From: Rhynchopus sp. YZ270_cl-10
Taxonomy: Eukaryota; Euglenozoa; Diplonemea; Diplonemida; Diplonemidae
DNA: 64,000 nucleotides
Direction of reading: 5' to 3'
Assembly (NCBI GenBank): GCA_964035575.1
Contig: OZ037899.1
Coordinates: forward strand, 248,001-312,000
Of the stretch, positions 8,989 through 19,281 are shown piece after piece. A program made the position numbers and the translations under genes. The first letter of the stretch is position 1; each line of letters opens with the position of its first letter. The notes below the pieces were generated by a model. The model did no database searches, was not told the origin of the DNA, and was given only the letters and a program-made list of their open reading frames with translations.

Positions 8989-10350
8989 TCATCTCCGCTC
9001 AGGCAAAAGCGTACGCATGACCTGTGCAAATGCTGCAACGTCCAGAACCGCTGCCCCCTCGTCCACCCCTGCGAACTGCAGGACTGGTGGCTGTGGTTTG
9101 CCCACATGGTACACTGTGATGGAAGGGACAGAGGCCAGCCCCGGAGGTGCCTCGACGGTGAGAAGTGCTACCTCCATGCCTGCAAGCAGTGTCTTCACGA
9201 GGGGCAGGGAGCGGCACGACACGCCGCAGTGCGCATGCCCGTTGAAGACACAGCACACACGGCCCTGCTGTGAGGCCACCCATTGCGTGAGATCAGTTGG
9301 CTTCTCCTCCTTCTCCTCCGCCTTCTCCTCGTGGTGATGCGGGTCGTCGTGCGTGTGGCCGCAGCAACCACTGCCACTGCAGTGCTCCTCTTCTTCTGCT
9401 GGTTTCGTCTGCTTCACAAACTGTGCCGCAAAGCCCTCCAGCACTGCAAGCGTCACATCCTCCCCCTCTTCGCCCATCATGTACCCGCCACCACCGCCAC
9501 CCACAACAACGATACGTTCCCCTGCAGGGTTGCCTAGCTGCGCCTGGAGGAGACGGTCCTCCTGCGACCCTACCGGGGTGTGACAGAACGCAAGCGTTGC
9601 GGGCACATCCTGCGTCTTGGCGGCAAGAGTGTTGCGGACGGTGACAGCCTTCTGCAACAACACCACATCGTCCGTGACGACCACAAGCAGGGCTGTCGCA
9701 CGCATGCAGTGCAGCACCTCCCCTAGGGCATACAACGGCTTCTCCGGGCATGCCGCAAAGTGGTGCAGTGGCAAGACCCGCGCACGCTCGACCCTCGACA
9801 CATCAGTTCCAGGGAGCATCTCCGAAGGAAGGCTGTGCCCTGCAGCGCGCCCTATGAGGGCAATGAACGTCACGTCAATGTTGCTGTCGCTGTTGTGTGA
9901 GTCAAGGAATTTGATGCGAACCGTCTGCGCCGTGCGTGGTGGGTGCAGCGTGACGACAGCCTCCATAGAAGCATCGGTGAGGAAGAACAGCGGCTGCATG
10001 GGGTCGTCCCTGCCGAGGTGTGCCTCGTCCACGTCTGCGTCGTCGTAGGCACTGTAGCGCGCAGGGTCTGTACCTACACCACCCACACCCACAGGCGCAT
10101 CCTCCACCCACACCACACCAGAACGCAGGGGCTCCCCAAACCCACGGATCGGTGCACGCACGACCACCTTCTCCACCACCACAGCGCCCCCCGCAGCCGC
10201 AGTCAGCCCCAACGACAGCAGCTGGCCCACCCCCGCACTGCTGCAGTGTGTTGCCTCCTCGTCTGTCACCAGCACTGCCTCAACAGGAAACCCTTCCTCT
10301 GATCCGCCAGTGTACTCTTTCACCTCAAACAAGCTGTTCAAAACAGACAT
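8989..10350 (-). CDS. Thioredoxin-like protein with N-terminal PITH/galactose-binding-like region
   Basis: A 453-aa intronless protein; ATG at 10348-10350 was chosen because the preceding in-frame stretch looks like leader. The last ~95 residues follow a thioredoxin fold: VCCVFNGHAHCGVSC with Cys375/Cys379 at the active-site position (CxxxC rather than CxxC), and VPSITVYHVGKPQPPVLQFAG with the cis-proline at 409. The altered motif makes classical disulfide exchange doubtful. The N-terminal half contains EAVVTLHPPRTAQTVRIKF and DVTFIALIGRA, reminiscent of the strands that close PITH or galactose-binding domains. A metal-binding-looking linker HTHDDPHHHEEK separates the halves. PITH-thioredoxin proteins (TXNL1) associate with the proteasome, and PSMD9 is the adjacent gene. 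That link is inference. Confidence 0.72.
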   Translation of the reverse strand: MSVLNSLFEVKEYTGGSEEGFPVEAVLVTDEEATHCSSAGVGQLLSLGLTAAAGGAVVVEKVVVRAPIRGFGEPLRSGVVWVEDAPVGVGGVGTDPARYSAYDDADVDEAHLGRDDPMQPLFFLTDASMEAVVTLHPPRTAQTVRIKFLDSHNSDSNIDVTFIALIGRAAGHSLPSEMLPGTDVSRVERARVLPLHHFAACPEKPLYALGEVLHCMRATALLVVVTDDVVLLQKAVTVRNTLAAKTQDVPATLAFCHTPVGSQEDRLLQAQLGNPAGERIVVVGGGGGGYMMGEEGEDVTLAVLEGFAAQFVKQTKPAEEEEHCSGSGCCGHTHDDPHHHEEKAEEKEEKPTDLTQWVASQQGRVCCVFNGHAHCGVSCRSLPLVKTLLAGMEVALLTVEAPPGLASVPSITVYHVGKPQPPVLQFAGVDEGAAVLDVAAFAQVMRTLLPERR

Positions 10351-10818
10351 CTTCGCTTGGTGTACAAAAACCTCTGTGTTTCGAGGGGGTTGAGGGGTTG
10401 AGGGGAGGGGAGAGCTGGAGATCACAAAAAGGAGATACAAGAAGTCATCTGAACAGAACTGGCCAGGGTGACGTCTGCAAAACAAGAAGACACCTCAGTG
10501 AAATTCCTTGAGTGTGGCGTTTGCCGCTGTATCGATTTTGTGTGGGAAAAGCGTTTTCTAAGATTCGTCCACAACTCTGGAAAATGAAAGTACTGCACAC
10601 CGAGAGTTTCTCCTATTGTAAGTGTGACATCGCCATCAAAAAAGTCAAATAAAACGTAACGCAACTCTGGCAACTTTTCTTTAGAAGCAACGAAACACAA
10701 AGAATGTGCATTGTGCTGAAGTACGCAGTTAGAGATTGGGGGGGTGGGTTAGGGGAGGGTGTTATCTGGAAAACCCGGGTTAGCGCACGGGGTTAGCCCA
10801 CACACACGACGTTTTTTC
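10351..10818. other. Intergenic, nothing firm
   Basis: A minus-strand frame (10422-10700) reads fairly protein-like in its middle but has no start context, domain or splice continuity. Nothing else was recognised. Confidence 0.35.
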
Positions 10819-11957
10819 TCAGCTGGTCTGCGCATCTTCCTTCTTTATCTTGTTCAGCAAGCACCCAAGCATGCCACGGCCACTCCACTTCTTGGGTGTG
10901 AGCGGAAGCACCAGGAGATCGGCCTCTCTCTTTACTACAACTTTGAGCTCCTTGTTCGCGTACCTTGCGGTGATTTCTGTGAGGGAAGAAAAAGGGAAGG
11001 GGGTTGGAAGTTTATAAGATGAACCTAAGCCTTTTAGTCATGGACCACAATCGTTATCGCACAATATTGCACAAAGGCATTGTTGGATATAAAAAACCCC
11101 CTCCGCACATACGAGAAATGAAGGTGATCGGGTCTGGATGCTGGTAGGTGACGCCGTTCCACGAGAGCACTGTGTCTCCCTCCTGCAGGCCTGCGTCGTC
11201 TGCAGGCGAGGCAGCGAGCACCTGCCCGACAGAGAGGAAGGCAGGGTAGTCTGCGTAGCGGAGCAGGAGGGCTGCGTCTTTGGCCTTTGCGTCCTCCTCT
11301 GCCTTGCTGCCTTCTGCTGTGTCCTTGGGTGCCTCTGTGTGCTCTTCCTTCTCTGCAGTGTCCTCTGCAGGCACAGCTGACGGCGACGGCGTCGTGTCAG
11401 TGGTGGTGGTAGTGGTGGCAGTGTCCGCAGTGTCCCTCACTGCCGCATGCACCTCGCAGATCTTCTCCTCAATCTCCCTCATCACCGCACGCAGGTCGTT
11501 GCGCAGGCACGCAACCTGCCCACGGTGCTTCGTCACCACATGGAGGTCGCAGTCTGCACGCGGGAAGCCTTCGCTGTCCTTCAGGGGCTGGTCCAGCCCG
11601 GCAGGGGTGCTCAGCAGTTCGTTGATGTGGTGTTGCAGCTGTGAGAAAAGATGTGGGTATGAAAAATGAAGAAACAAAAAGAAGCAGAGCATAGAGTCGG
11701 TTCTACAGCGAACTCAAAGCAACGATGTGGGAGAAACCTTTCGTGAGGAGTCATCTTGAAAAAAAAAGGGAGCTTCCTTCGGGGACTAACGTCCCGAAGG
11801 AAAAAGATGGTGGTTGCTTGATTGTTAATGGGGACAGTACCTTCTCCTCCATCTCCTCGCGTCTCAGCATCAGTGCTTTGACCTGCTCTCTTGGTGTGAG
11901 ATCCTCAAAGGGTGTAGGGGGGCACTCAGCCTCGGGATCCACGTGTTCATCAGCCAT
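10819..11957 (-). CDS. PSMD9: 26S proteasome assembly chaperone PSMD9 / Nas2 / p27 (3 exons)
   Basis: Predicted 266-aa chaperone that binds an AAA ATPase subunit during assembly of the proteasome regulatory particle. Exons: 11841-11957, 11113-11638 and 10819-10976. The N-terminal helical domain matches family blocks: LMLRREEMEEK, then LKDSEGFPRADCDLHVV (family VDCEGYPRSDVDLYQV) and CLRNDLRAVMREIEE (family CLQNDHKAVMKQVEE). A PDZ domain follows (FLSVGQVLAASPADDAGLQEGDTVLSWNGV). The small last exon completes it with ELKVVVKREADLLVLPLTPKKWSGRGMLGC, matching the family ending R(W)xGKGLLGC. Donors are GTACTG and GTATGT, acceptors CAG. An alanine/threonine/acid-rich insert (~110-160) is longer than in animal homologues. 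The second intron carries a family A hairpin repeat, antisense to the gene. Confidence 0.93.
10977..11112 (-). other. PSMD9 intron 2 with embedded hairpin repeat
   Basis: A 136-nt intron with donor GTATGT and acceptor CACAG. Family A repeat 11009-11041 lies inside it in the orientation opposite to transcription. The sequence ATCGTTATCGCACAA next to it recurs near family A copies at 28907 and in the WWE-WD40 intron 1. Confidence 0.8.
11009..11041 (+). repeat. Hairpin repeat, family A, in PSMD9 intron
   Basis: GTTTATAAGATGAACCTAAG begins within one base of the first position; the stem is degenerate (CTAA/TTAG) and the loop is shortened. Confidence 0.6.
11639..11840 (-). other. PSMD9 intron 1
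   Basis: A 202-nt intron, donor GTACTG, acceptor TCACAG. It contains an 11-bp inverted repeat (CCTTCGGGGAC ... GTCCCGAAGG, near 11776-11800) that would form a strong hairpin in the pre-mRNA. Confidence 0.75.
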
Positions 11958-12213
11958 TTTGGTTTCTTCTTTTTTTCTATTGTGTCTGTGGACTAAAGGT
12001 GGGAAAGGCAGAAGCGTGGTTTTTTTTCACGAAAAATTCTCCCCCTATATTTTCATCACAGAAAGCATTCCACCTGTTGAGCAAATTGAAGACCGCCTCA
12101 TTGACCTATAGCCTTGAGAGGATGTGTCGGGCATGACGTCTTGTAAAAGATGTGATGCCTTCCATTCGTCTTGTACCCTATCCCTTGAAGGAGCCCCTCC
12201 ACCACTACATCTT

Positions 12214-12477
12214 TCACGAATCTTCCTGTACAGTGGTGTCCTCTGTGCCGACCACAGCAGGCGTGCTGCTCTCTGGTGGGTGCAGCTGCTGCCCTGCCCC
12301 TGCTTCTACTTCCACCTCTACCTCTGCCTTATCCACTGCTGCCTTCACTTCTGTCCCGGGTGCTGCACCTGATGGGCCATCTGTATCACCCTCATTGTTC
12401 CCTTCCTTCGTATATCCCTCCTCCTCACACCGCCATGGATGCCCTTCCACCCAGCTCTGCACCTGCACTGACGTCAT
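12214..12477 (-). CDS. Small acidic protein, hypothetical
   Basis: An 87-codon frame from ATG 12475-12477, MTSVQVQSWVEGHPWRC onward, rich in E, A, V and G, ending VGTEDTTVQEDS. It has the GC-rich, codon-like composition of neighbouring exons and the same strand, and it sits between PSMD9 and the GAF gene. No domain is recognised. It could be an exon of a larger gene, since a CAG acceptor-like site lies near its end, or a chance frame. Confidence 0.4.
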   Translation of the reverse strand: MTSVQVQSWVEGHPWRCEEEGYTKEGNNEGDTDGPSGAAPGTEVKAAVDKAEVEVEVEAGAGQQLHPPESSTPAVVGTEDTTVQEDS

Positions 12478-13008
12478 CGTGAATCAGACCCAAACCCTAC
12501 CCTGTTCGGGGAAGAAGATAAAAAGGAAAAGGTTGGCAAGATGGAACTGCCTCAGTCTAAAGGGAATAAGTGGCAACGTTTGAATGAAGGGAGAGGGTTC
12601 TTGTATACCCGATGCCGACCTTGCACGCTTGACTGTTAAGACAAAGAAAACGTGGTGCGGATCGGAGGTCTAGCAAAAAGGGTTGAAAAGTGCAGGCTCT
12701 CTGTGTATGCAGGACCTGAAAAACACCACAGAACAGACATATATCTAGGCTAGTATCCTGAGGGAAGCACCTAGATGGGGTTCACTCCAGGTATTTTGCC
12801 CCAATACCCAGCATGACCCTCATGGGCAGTAGTGCACAACGACACGCTGGTATGTATGCCTTCCGACTCTGTGCGCATACATCACATCCAGGTTGCTCTG
12901 ACAGTGGCAGTGAGGTCAGTTGCACACGGCGCCGACTTTCTACCACAGGTTGTTCTGTACAAGCCATTCTTGAGTACCTTTTCGAAGAGTGTAGCCATGA
13001 GTGTCGCA
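12478..13008. other. Intergenic, unexplained moderately GC-rich stretch
   Basis: The segment 12780-13008 stays open on both strands and has coding-like composition continuous with the GAF gene 3' end. No domain is recognisable in any frame. It may be GAF 3' UTR, an additional exon or a decayed gene. Confidence 0.35.
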
Positions 13009-15417
13009 CTACATGCTTCGGACGACCCTCTGCCTGCACGACGTAGTGGCGCCACGTGTCCCGTCCCGTGCCGGGGCCGGGTAGATTTTGTGCACAAGGG
13101 CGGTCAGCCCCCGACCTGTGCCCCACGGGGTTTCCTCGCGCAGCCGTGTGAGCTCGTCGGGGCTGTCCGCTCTTGCTCGGGTGGTGTCTTGTCGCTCCTT
13201 TGCGTGCGTCTCCTTAGGGGCCCGCGCTTCCTTTGCAAGCACATCAGTAAATCGCTTTCGAAGGTGTTTGAGTTGTCGCTGCTGGCCGAGGTACATATCG
13301 CCTTGGTCCTGTTTGTGGCGTTTGAGCAGGGAAGCGAGGATGCGTTTGTACTGATGCATCTGGAGTGCCTGGAGCTGCTGTGGGGGGTGGCAGTGTGCGC
13401 CTGCAGCCTCTGTGCCGAGGACGGGGGGGATGCGGAGGGAGGGGTGCGAGATGTCGCTCACGTCGCTTTCGGTCTCGCTGACGTGGAGCGTAGCGGTTTT
13501 GTGTGTCGCTCGTGGTGTGTGATGTTGCAGGATGTCGCTCTGCACCAGTGTCTCCTGCGGACCGTTCGCTTCCTCCCTCTGCTGCGCACACTGCTGCTTC
13601 AGCACCGCCAGATCCGCCTTCAGCTTCTCCTGCGCAATCTCAGTGCGCGCAAGCTTGTCGCGCGCACTCTTCCAACACTCCTCCACCCGCTCTATGTAAA
13701 GGCACACCTCACGAAGCGACGTTTTCTCCTCAATTTTCGACACATTTGCGGCTTTTTCTACCGCCGCTCCACAGGCTGCTGCGGGGGAGACGGGGGGCGA
13801 CGTCTGCTTCCCTTCACCACCCTCGGCACCAGATTTGTAGACGTGCATGACTGGGGGCACGCGCACACGGTGGCATTGGCTGTGCCCATCCCAGGATGCG
13901 TACTTCTGTTTGGCGACATCCTGGCGTCGTTGGTCCTCTGTGTGTGTGAGCGGCTTGACGCTGGTGTGCTGTGCGAAGAGGTGCATGAGTGCGTCGGTGC
14001 GTGTGGTGTGGCGCATGGTGCTCTGCACCTCGTTGTGCAGGGTGTGCAGCTCTGCCTGCTCCTGCTGTGAAAGGTCGAACTGGTCCAGCATCGTCGACAG
14101 CAACCGCGTGAACTCATACACACGCGCCTCATCATCACTCCCAAAGTGCGACGTATCGCCTTCTGGCGGCAGCTTGTTCAGCACCTCTACCACACCCCAC
14201 AGCCCTTGCGGGTTGCATGACTCCTCTACCATGTCGTCAGCAAAGGCACGCGCCACAGGAATGCACAACACATTCCGCGTGAAGAACCCAGTCCTTTGGT
14301 CCGTATGTCGATCAAAGATGTGTTTCGAGCATTTGTCAACGTCTACAACGTTCAGCATCACACCTGTCTGAAACACCGTGCCGAGCATCCCTGCTGAAGG
14401 GTAGACACGCTGCGGGGGCACCGTCTTGCCGAGGTTCGACCCCACACTGCACACTGTTGAGAGCTGCGGCGTGGCGCCTTCCTTCGTATTCAACAGGAAG
14501 AGCGAGGCTCGTTCTGCGTCCACGAGACGCAGCACCGCTTCCAAGGCTCCATGCAAACACAACGACGCAACGTGCGCCTTGTGGCAAGCAAGATAGGCTG
14601 ACACAGCGCGCACCCCTAAGACGTGCTCCCGCCCCACCACACCTGGTGCTGACGTCTCTGCGTGACGGTGCAGACGATACGACACCTTCTCCGCTAGCGT
14701 GCCTTCACTTAACGCAAGGCTGACACAGGAGCCTGCTCGGGACGCTGGCACAACACCTCCACCACCACCACCACGTGGCGTCACCACTTCCTCCTGTGGC
14801 GCGGCTATGTGCTCCCCCGCCACCAACAGACGCGACACACGAGTCAACCCCGTATGCAGCTTCGTCCACACCGCACGCCCAGCAGGGTCCACCCCTACCC
14901 ACTTCCGCAGCTCCTCCAGCCCGACCCTCATCGCTTTGATCGCACGCAACAAATCCTGTGAATTCCTTGGCATTGCAGCGCCGGCTTCAAAGTTAAACCC
15001 CGCAGCACTCTCCTGTACGTCGATGGGGGTGGGTGGCTGGGACACGAGCTGTGGTGGGGACGGGGTAGCGGTGCGCACGAAGCGCGCAGACGTGGCACGA
15101 CCGAGGGAACGTTGTTGGTGCGGGTGGCGGAACGAGCCTGTGGAGGTACCACCACCTCCTCCACCTCCCCCTCCCCCTCCTCCTGACGTCTGTTGCCTCA
15201 TGCCCCGCCGACCACGCACCCCCTCAACAGGATGCGGCGGCGACGGCGACGGTGTTGTCCGCACATCATCCCCTATAGCAGTACTGGCAGCAGCAGCCGC
15301 TCCTACCGACAACGATACGGCACGTGCCCGTGGTGGTGTGCGCGAGGTGCGCCTCCCTCGTCCATCAGACCGTTCACTTCGCGAGGGTGACACCCCATCC
15401 GGTGCGCTTTCCTCCAT
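13009..15417 (-). CDS. GAF-domain coiled-coil protein with NKFDE motif
   Basis: An 802-aa intronless protein. Residues 1-150 are low-complexity, with a run of 12 glycines near 80. Residues ~285-445 form a GAF domain of the phosphodiesterase type: ASLFLLN, GMLGTVFQTGVMLNVVDVD, TGFFTRNVLCIPV, LWGVVEVLNK. It contains a complete NKFDE motif (N414 K415, F425, D429 E430), which in PDE/adenylyl-cyclase GAF domains marks cyclic-nucleotide-binding folds. No phosphodiesterase, cyclase or kinase domain follows. The C-terminal part is coiled coil (near 440-480, 590-645 and 690-760) with charged linkers. It could therefore be a cyclic-nucleotide-sensing scaffold. That function is inference; the domain call is firm. 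Confidence 0.85.
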   Translation of the reverse strand: MEESAPDGVSPSRSERSDGRGRRTSRTPPRARAVSLSVGAAAAASTAIGDDVRTTPSPSPPHPVEGVRGRRGMRQQTSGGGGGGGGGGGGTSTGSFRHPHQQRSLGRATSARFVRTATPSPPQLVSQPPTPIDVQESAAGFNFEAGAAMPRNSQDLLRAIKAMRVGLEELRKWVGVDPAGRAVWTKLHTGLTRVSRLLVAGEHIAAPQEEVVTPRGGGGGGVVPASRAGSCVSLALSEGTLAEKVSYRLHRHAETSAPGVVGREHVLGVRAVSAYLACHKAHVASLCLHGALEAVLRLVDAERASLFLLNTKEGATPQLSTVCSVGSNLGKTVPPQRVYPSAGMLGTVFQTGVMLNVVDVDKCSKHIFDRHTDQRTGFFTRNVLCIPVARAFADDMVEESCNPQGLWGVVEVLNKLPPEGDTSHFGSDDEARVYEFTRLLSTMLDQFDLSQQEQAELHTLHNEVQSTMRHTTRTDALMHLFAQHTSVKPLTHTEDQRRQDVAKQKYASWDGHSQCHRVRVPPVMHVYKSGAEGGEGKQTSPPVSPAAACGAAVEKAANVSKIEEKTSLREVCLYIERVEECWKSARDKLARTEIAQEKLKADLAVLKQQCAQQREEANGPQETLVQSDILQHHTPRATHKTATLHVSETESDVSDISHPSLRIPPVLGTEAAGAHCHPPQQLQALQMHQYKRILASLLKRHKQDQGDMYLGQQRQLKHLRKRFTDVLAKEARAPKETHAKERQDTTRARADSPDELTRLREETPWGTGRGLTALVHKIYPAPARDGTRGATTSCRQRVVRSM

Positions 15418-16254
15418 CTGCAGGGAGCAGACGAAGAAGTCAAGGGAGAAGGAATAAAGGGGTAAAAAGTGGGGGGGAAGCTACGTTGAAATGTGTGAAA
15501 AAGAGAGAGAAATTCTGGTGTGTGTGGATGGAATGTAATGATCGGTCATCTAAAAAGGGCTGGGGAGACGCTGCGATATCGTTACAAAAACCCGCCTCAC
15601 CCTCAGATGACCCAGTAAGAGGAAGGAGGCAAAGGAAAGAGAGAAAAATTGGCTTTTGTTTTTTGCATTTTTTTTTTTTTGACGTTCTGGGAGAAGGGGA
15701 GAGGAAGAGGGGTTGGGATTGGCATATGTTTGTTTCCCCCCCGACAGGTGTCAGGACTGTATTGCTGGATGATTCAGCCTGGGTGGGGTATGGCTTTTAT
15801 TTTGTGGAGTTATTTTTTTTTTTTTCCTTTTGTGGTGTCGACAGAAGAAGAGAAAAAAAGGGGGCAAAAAGTTGGTGAAAGGTACTACGCTTTTCATGCT
15901 TAGCTACCTGACCAACAAAAAAAACAAGAACAAACAACATATTGAAAAACCTACGTTAGCCAACAGCAAGCCTTAAAGGGTGTAACATGTACTCCCCTGT
16001 TTATGTTATTTTACAAAAGAAGAAGAAAAAAAATGACTAAGTTCTTTGAAAGAATTGAATACCACTCTCTCCACACACGTCAACGAAACCTTAATGAGAA
16101 CGGCGATACTTAGGTTAAGATCTACACACAACTCCAAGACTCCATCTGAAAGCGAGAATCTAGAGCTACCTGCAGCTCAATCCTGGCCGAAGCCATTTTG
16201 TACTGCTAAAAAAAAAAAAAATCCTCAGGTCGGGGCTCCTTCTTCCTTTTATTT

Positions 16255-16319
16255 TGATAAATTGTTGGATTAGTGTAGTTGCCTCGGTTGTGTTGCCACA
16301 GTTTGTGCAAATCTCCACT
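16255..16319 (+). repeat. Hairpin repeat, family E
   Basis: GATAAATTGTTGGATTAGTG then TAGTTGCC, a TTGCCACAG segment and CTCCACTT. The basal stem AGTG-T-AG pairs with CT-C-CACT, and an inner TGTG-TTGC-CACA hairpin follows. It is preceded by a T-rich run. Confidence 0.7.
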
Positions 16320-16572
16320 TTTCCGAATTTTGCGTTTGCCAAAAAAGTGTTAAGAATAGTGTCGTAGCCACATTTGCATCAAAAAAAATAACTCCGCTTT
16401 AATAATTTGTTGATTCATGATAGCTGCCATACAAAAAAAGAACAGGTACAACTGTTAGTGTAGCTATTTATTTTTTTAACCTGCCGGGGGGGAACTTTTT
16501 TTTTGTGCATTTTGCATTGACAGATCAACCCCATCAAGGAGAAGAGGTCTGTACTCCAATATCTGCAACGCT

Positions 16573-16606
16573 CATGAGATGAATCTAATCCTCTCGTGAT
16601 TAGTCT
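16573..16606 (+). repeat. Hairpin repeat, family A, stem variant CTAATC/GATTAG
   Basis: The family loop CTCTCGT is kept, but both stem arms are changed in a matching way (CTAATC...GATTAG instead of CTAAGC...GCTTAG). The flank AGATGAAT is kept. Confidence 0.7.
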
Positions 16607-16942
16607 GATTAGATTACTTAATGTTTTGAACATCTCGTGATTAGTCACCTTCACCAGGGTGAGGGATACACAAAAGCACAGCACACCCTCCATCCCCCAA
16701 GTAAAGGGTAGATGAAAAGTGGCATTGCGCTGTGGCTTTTTGAGTAACCAGTTGGATTTCCTCTTTGTTCGTAACACACACAAAGAACAACCAAGGATAC
16801 TGCCAAATCTGGTAGTATCCGTGAACAACAGTTCCACATTTTTTTTTTTTTTTTTGGTTCTTCATTGTAGAACGCGTCCAGGGTAGTGTAACTAATTAGC
16901 CGAGAATCAGAGGCCGCAGTTGCACCCGAGAGCGCGACCGCA

Positions 16943-17011
16943 GCCACATCAACCCTATACTAACGCGAACCCTCTAGCAATCTACACGTACCCTCGGAGC
17001 CAATCCTTTTC

Positions 17012-17056
<45 letters not shown>

Positions 17057-17158
17057 TTCTGTCGGCCAGAGGCTTTTAGCCTAGGAGACCTATTGCGGTT
17101 CACGGTACGGCCACATCAACCCTATACTAACGCGAACCCTCTATAGCAATCTACACAG
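16943..17158. repeat. Direct repeats flanking the 28S fragment
   Basis: A unit of about 46 bp beginning GCCACATCAACCCTATACTA occurs at 16943-16988 and again at 17110-17158, the second copy with a 2-bp insertion. The rRNA fragment lies exactly between them, and its end (GGTACGGCC) overlaps the repeat start by GCC. Confidence 0.8.
16991..17112 (-). rRNA. 28S (LSU) rRNA gene fragment
   Basis: Read on the minus strand this is a conserved core piece of eukaryotic LSU rRNA: CCGCAATAGGTCTCC, GCCTCTGGCCGACAG, AACAATGTAGGTAAGGG, AAGTCGGCAAAC, GGATCCGTAACTTCGGG-like and AAGGATTGGCTC. It matches the animal or fungal region containing GCAGGTCTCC and GGAACAATGTAGGTAAGGG. Only ~120 nt is present, so it is a dispersed fragment and not a functional rDNA unit. 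Confidence 0.88.
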
Positions 17159-19281
17159 TGTGACAGAGAGACTGTTACAAGGAAAATCACTGTTTTTTTG
17201 AGTCAAAAAAAAAATTGACACCCTTTTCAGTATTGTGTCAATAAAAACTACATCACGCAAGAATCTTTTTACTCAAATTTTATGGGGGATTTGCCTTTGG
17301 TTATGGATCACAAAGGGGACTCCCAAAAATGCCGGAGAGGGGAGGTGTGCGGGGAAGGGTAGTGGTGTTAAAACTAGAAAGGGGAAAATAAAAGAGAAAA
17401 AAACAGGACTTAAAAATACAGTACCCCCTACTGAAAGAAGAGGGGTGCTAGGGGGGGGGTGGGGGGATAGGGTTTTGCTTTTACGAACTGTCAGTTCTGA
17501 AAAAGCAAAAGGGGTGAGGGGGGATAACATAGAGAAAAGGTGGGTGGGGGGAGAGAAGGGAGACAGAGAAAAGATGACCTAAGCATGTTGTTGCTTTTGG
17601 GCACCTCTAAAAGTTAAAAGGGAATAAGTTAGTTTCATATACCATCAATTCAAAGAAGGGAAAGTACACAAACTAATAACCATATTCGAAAAACTTACTA
17701 CTTTAGCAAAACAGTAAGGGTGTAACACTGTACTCCCCAAGAGAAGAAAAAAACCTCAAAAAGATGAGTGTCACATATTTGAAAAAAGCAAAATAAAAAA
17801 AAGAGAGAGAACAGGGGGAAGGGGGGAAAAAAACCCCCCCCCACACATCTGTTCCAGATTTATAAAAGATTTTATGAAACAATAGTGGCTATCAAATGCG
17901 ACTTGAAAGAGGTGGTGAGTCAATGATGATCTGCGTTTGTGGATTCTGTTGTACTGCTAACAAATCAAATATGTCTTGAAATTCAAAAGCCCTCTCATAA
18001 CAGTGTACCTTTTGATATGTGACCAGAAGCACCGGGGGGAGGGTGGGGGGAGGGTGGACCTCCCCGTAACCACGTTGTACACTGCAACCCACTTCGTGAT
18101 TTTCATCTAATCAAGGCTGACGTAATACACAGCTGAATCCCGATGTGTTGTCAAAAGAAAAAAAGAATACGTCAGAAACACACAACACAGGTCAACACTA
18201 CGGAACCAGGGTTGGGGGGAGGAACTACTTGAACGATAAATACTGCCTCGTATCTTTTGCACACATATCCAAAACAGAAGTGGATACACCTCCCAGATAC
18301 AGGCACACATCCTCCAAACAGAAGAACTAAAAAAAAAACGAAACTCGCTTGGAAAAAAGAAAATAAAAAAAAAACAACTCGGTAAGATGAATATGCCCCT
18401 TGAGCACACATCATCACAAAGTTGTCTTGAACGACAAAAAACATCGATTTCAATACTATACCCCTGGGTTGACCCTACAGGGACGAAGGTTGTGAGAAAA
18501 TCTCTCGTGACAGTGTATCATTGATGCGTGGGGTGGACCCGAAAACATGTTGTCCCTACATCCAATTCAAAAAAGGGGAGGTGGCCAACCCCATGCTCCT
18601 CCCTAGCCGCCTTTTCTTTTCCCCTGCTGTCACACCGTTTAGTCGTTTATACTTCTTGCCAAGAACTTGGCATTTATCAAAAAGGTCTGTAAGATGACCC
18701 TACAGTGCTTTGCCACCTTCTAAAACGACGTTTTTAAAAAAGGGGGGAATCGTGGTGAAGGGCGACCATGGTCTCCCACGATGGGTTATTTCAAACATAA
18801 AGTGTGAAACACACAACGAAAGTCTGCTTCTCCCACCTATGGGGTTTTTCTCATTATGTGAACATGAATCACCTAAGCGCACGACCAGAGTGGAAACCTA
18901 GGGTTCTGTACCCAATGTTTCGTTTATGGGTTTGGGGAGGGGGGTGGGTTGAGCATCAACAGTCATCTTTAATACTGCTGGGGTGTACGGTTGAACGCAC
19001 AGATTCTCTGAGGGCACCGTATCACGCTTAAGGACCTAAACACACACCTGCTTTCAGGTACGCATAAAAAAACACACAACGACACCCTTCTTCCCCAAAG
19101 ACCTTCTCCTCCCCCCAAAAAAGGCTTAGGATGCGTTCAAACATGGTACAGCCTAACCTCTTTCAAGGGAAAATGGATAGTGGTGGCATTGCCCTCTCTT
19201 CACAGAACAACGTATTTTCAAAGAAGGGGGGGAGTGTTAAAGTTTCGAGAAAAAAAAAAAAAACATTGGTTCTCAAAAAAA

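Noticed and set aside
10422-10700. A 92-codon minus-strand frame with a protein-like centre (YVLFDFFDGDVTLTIGE)
   Set aside because: No domain, no splice link to neighbours and low-quality ends. Kept only as a note.
12832-14070. A 412-codon plus-strand open frame
   Set aside because: Most of it lies opposite the GAF gene, whose domain content is clear. The part outside shows no domain.
17975-18105. Further family C copy
   Set aside because: Some blocks (CCCTCTCATAACAGTGTACC-like, CACTTCGTG) are recognisable, but order and spacing are too decayed to annotate as a copy.
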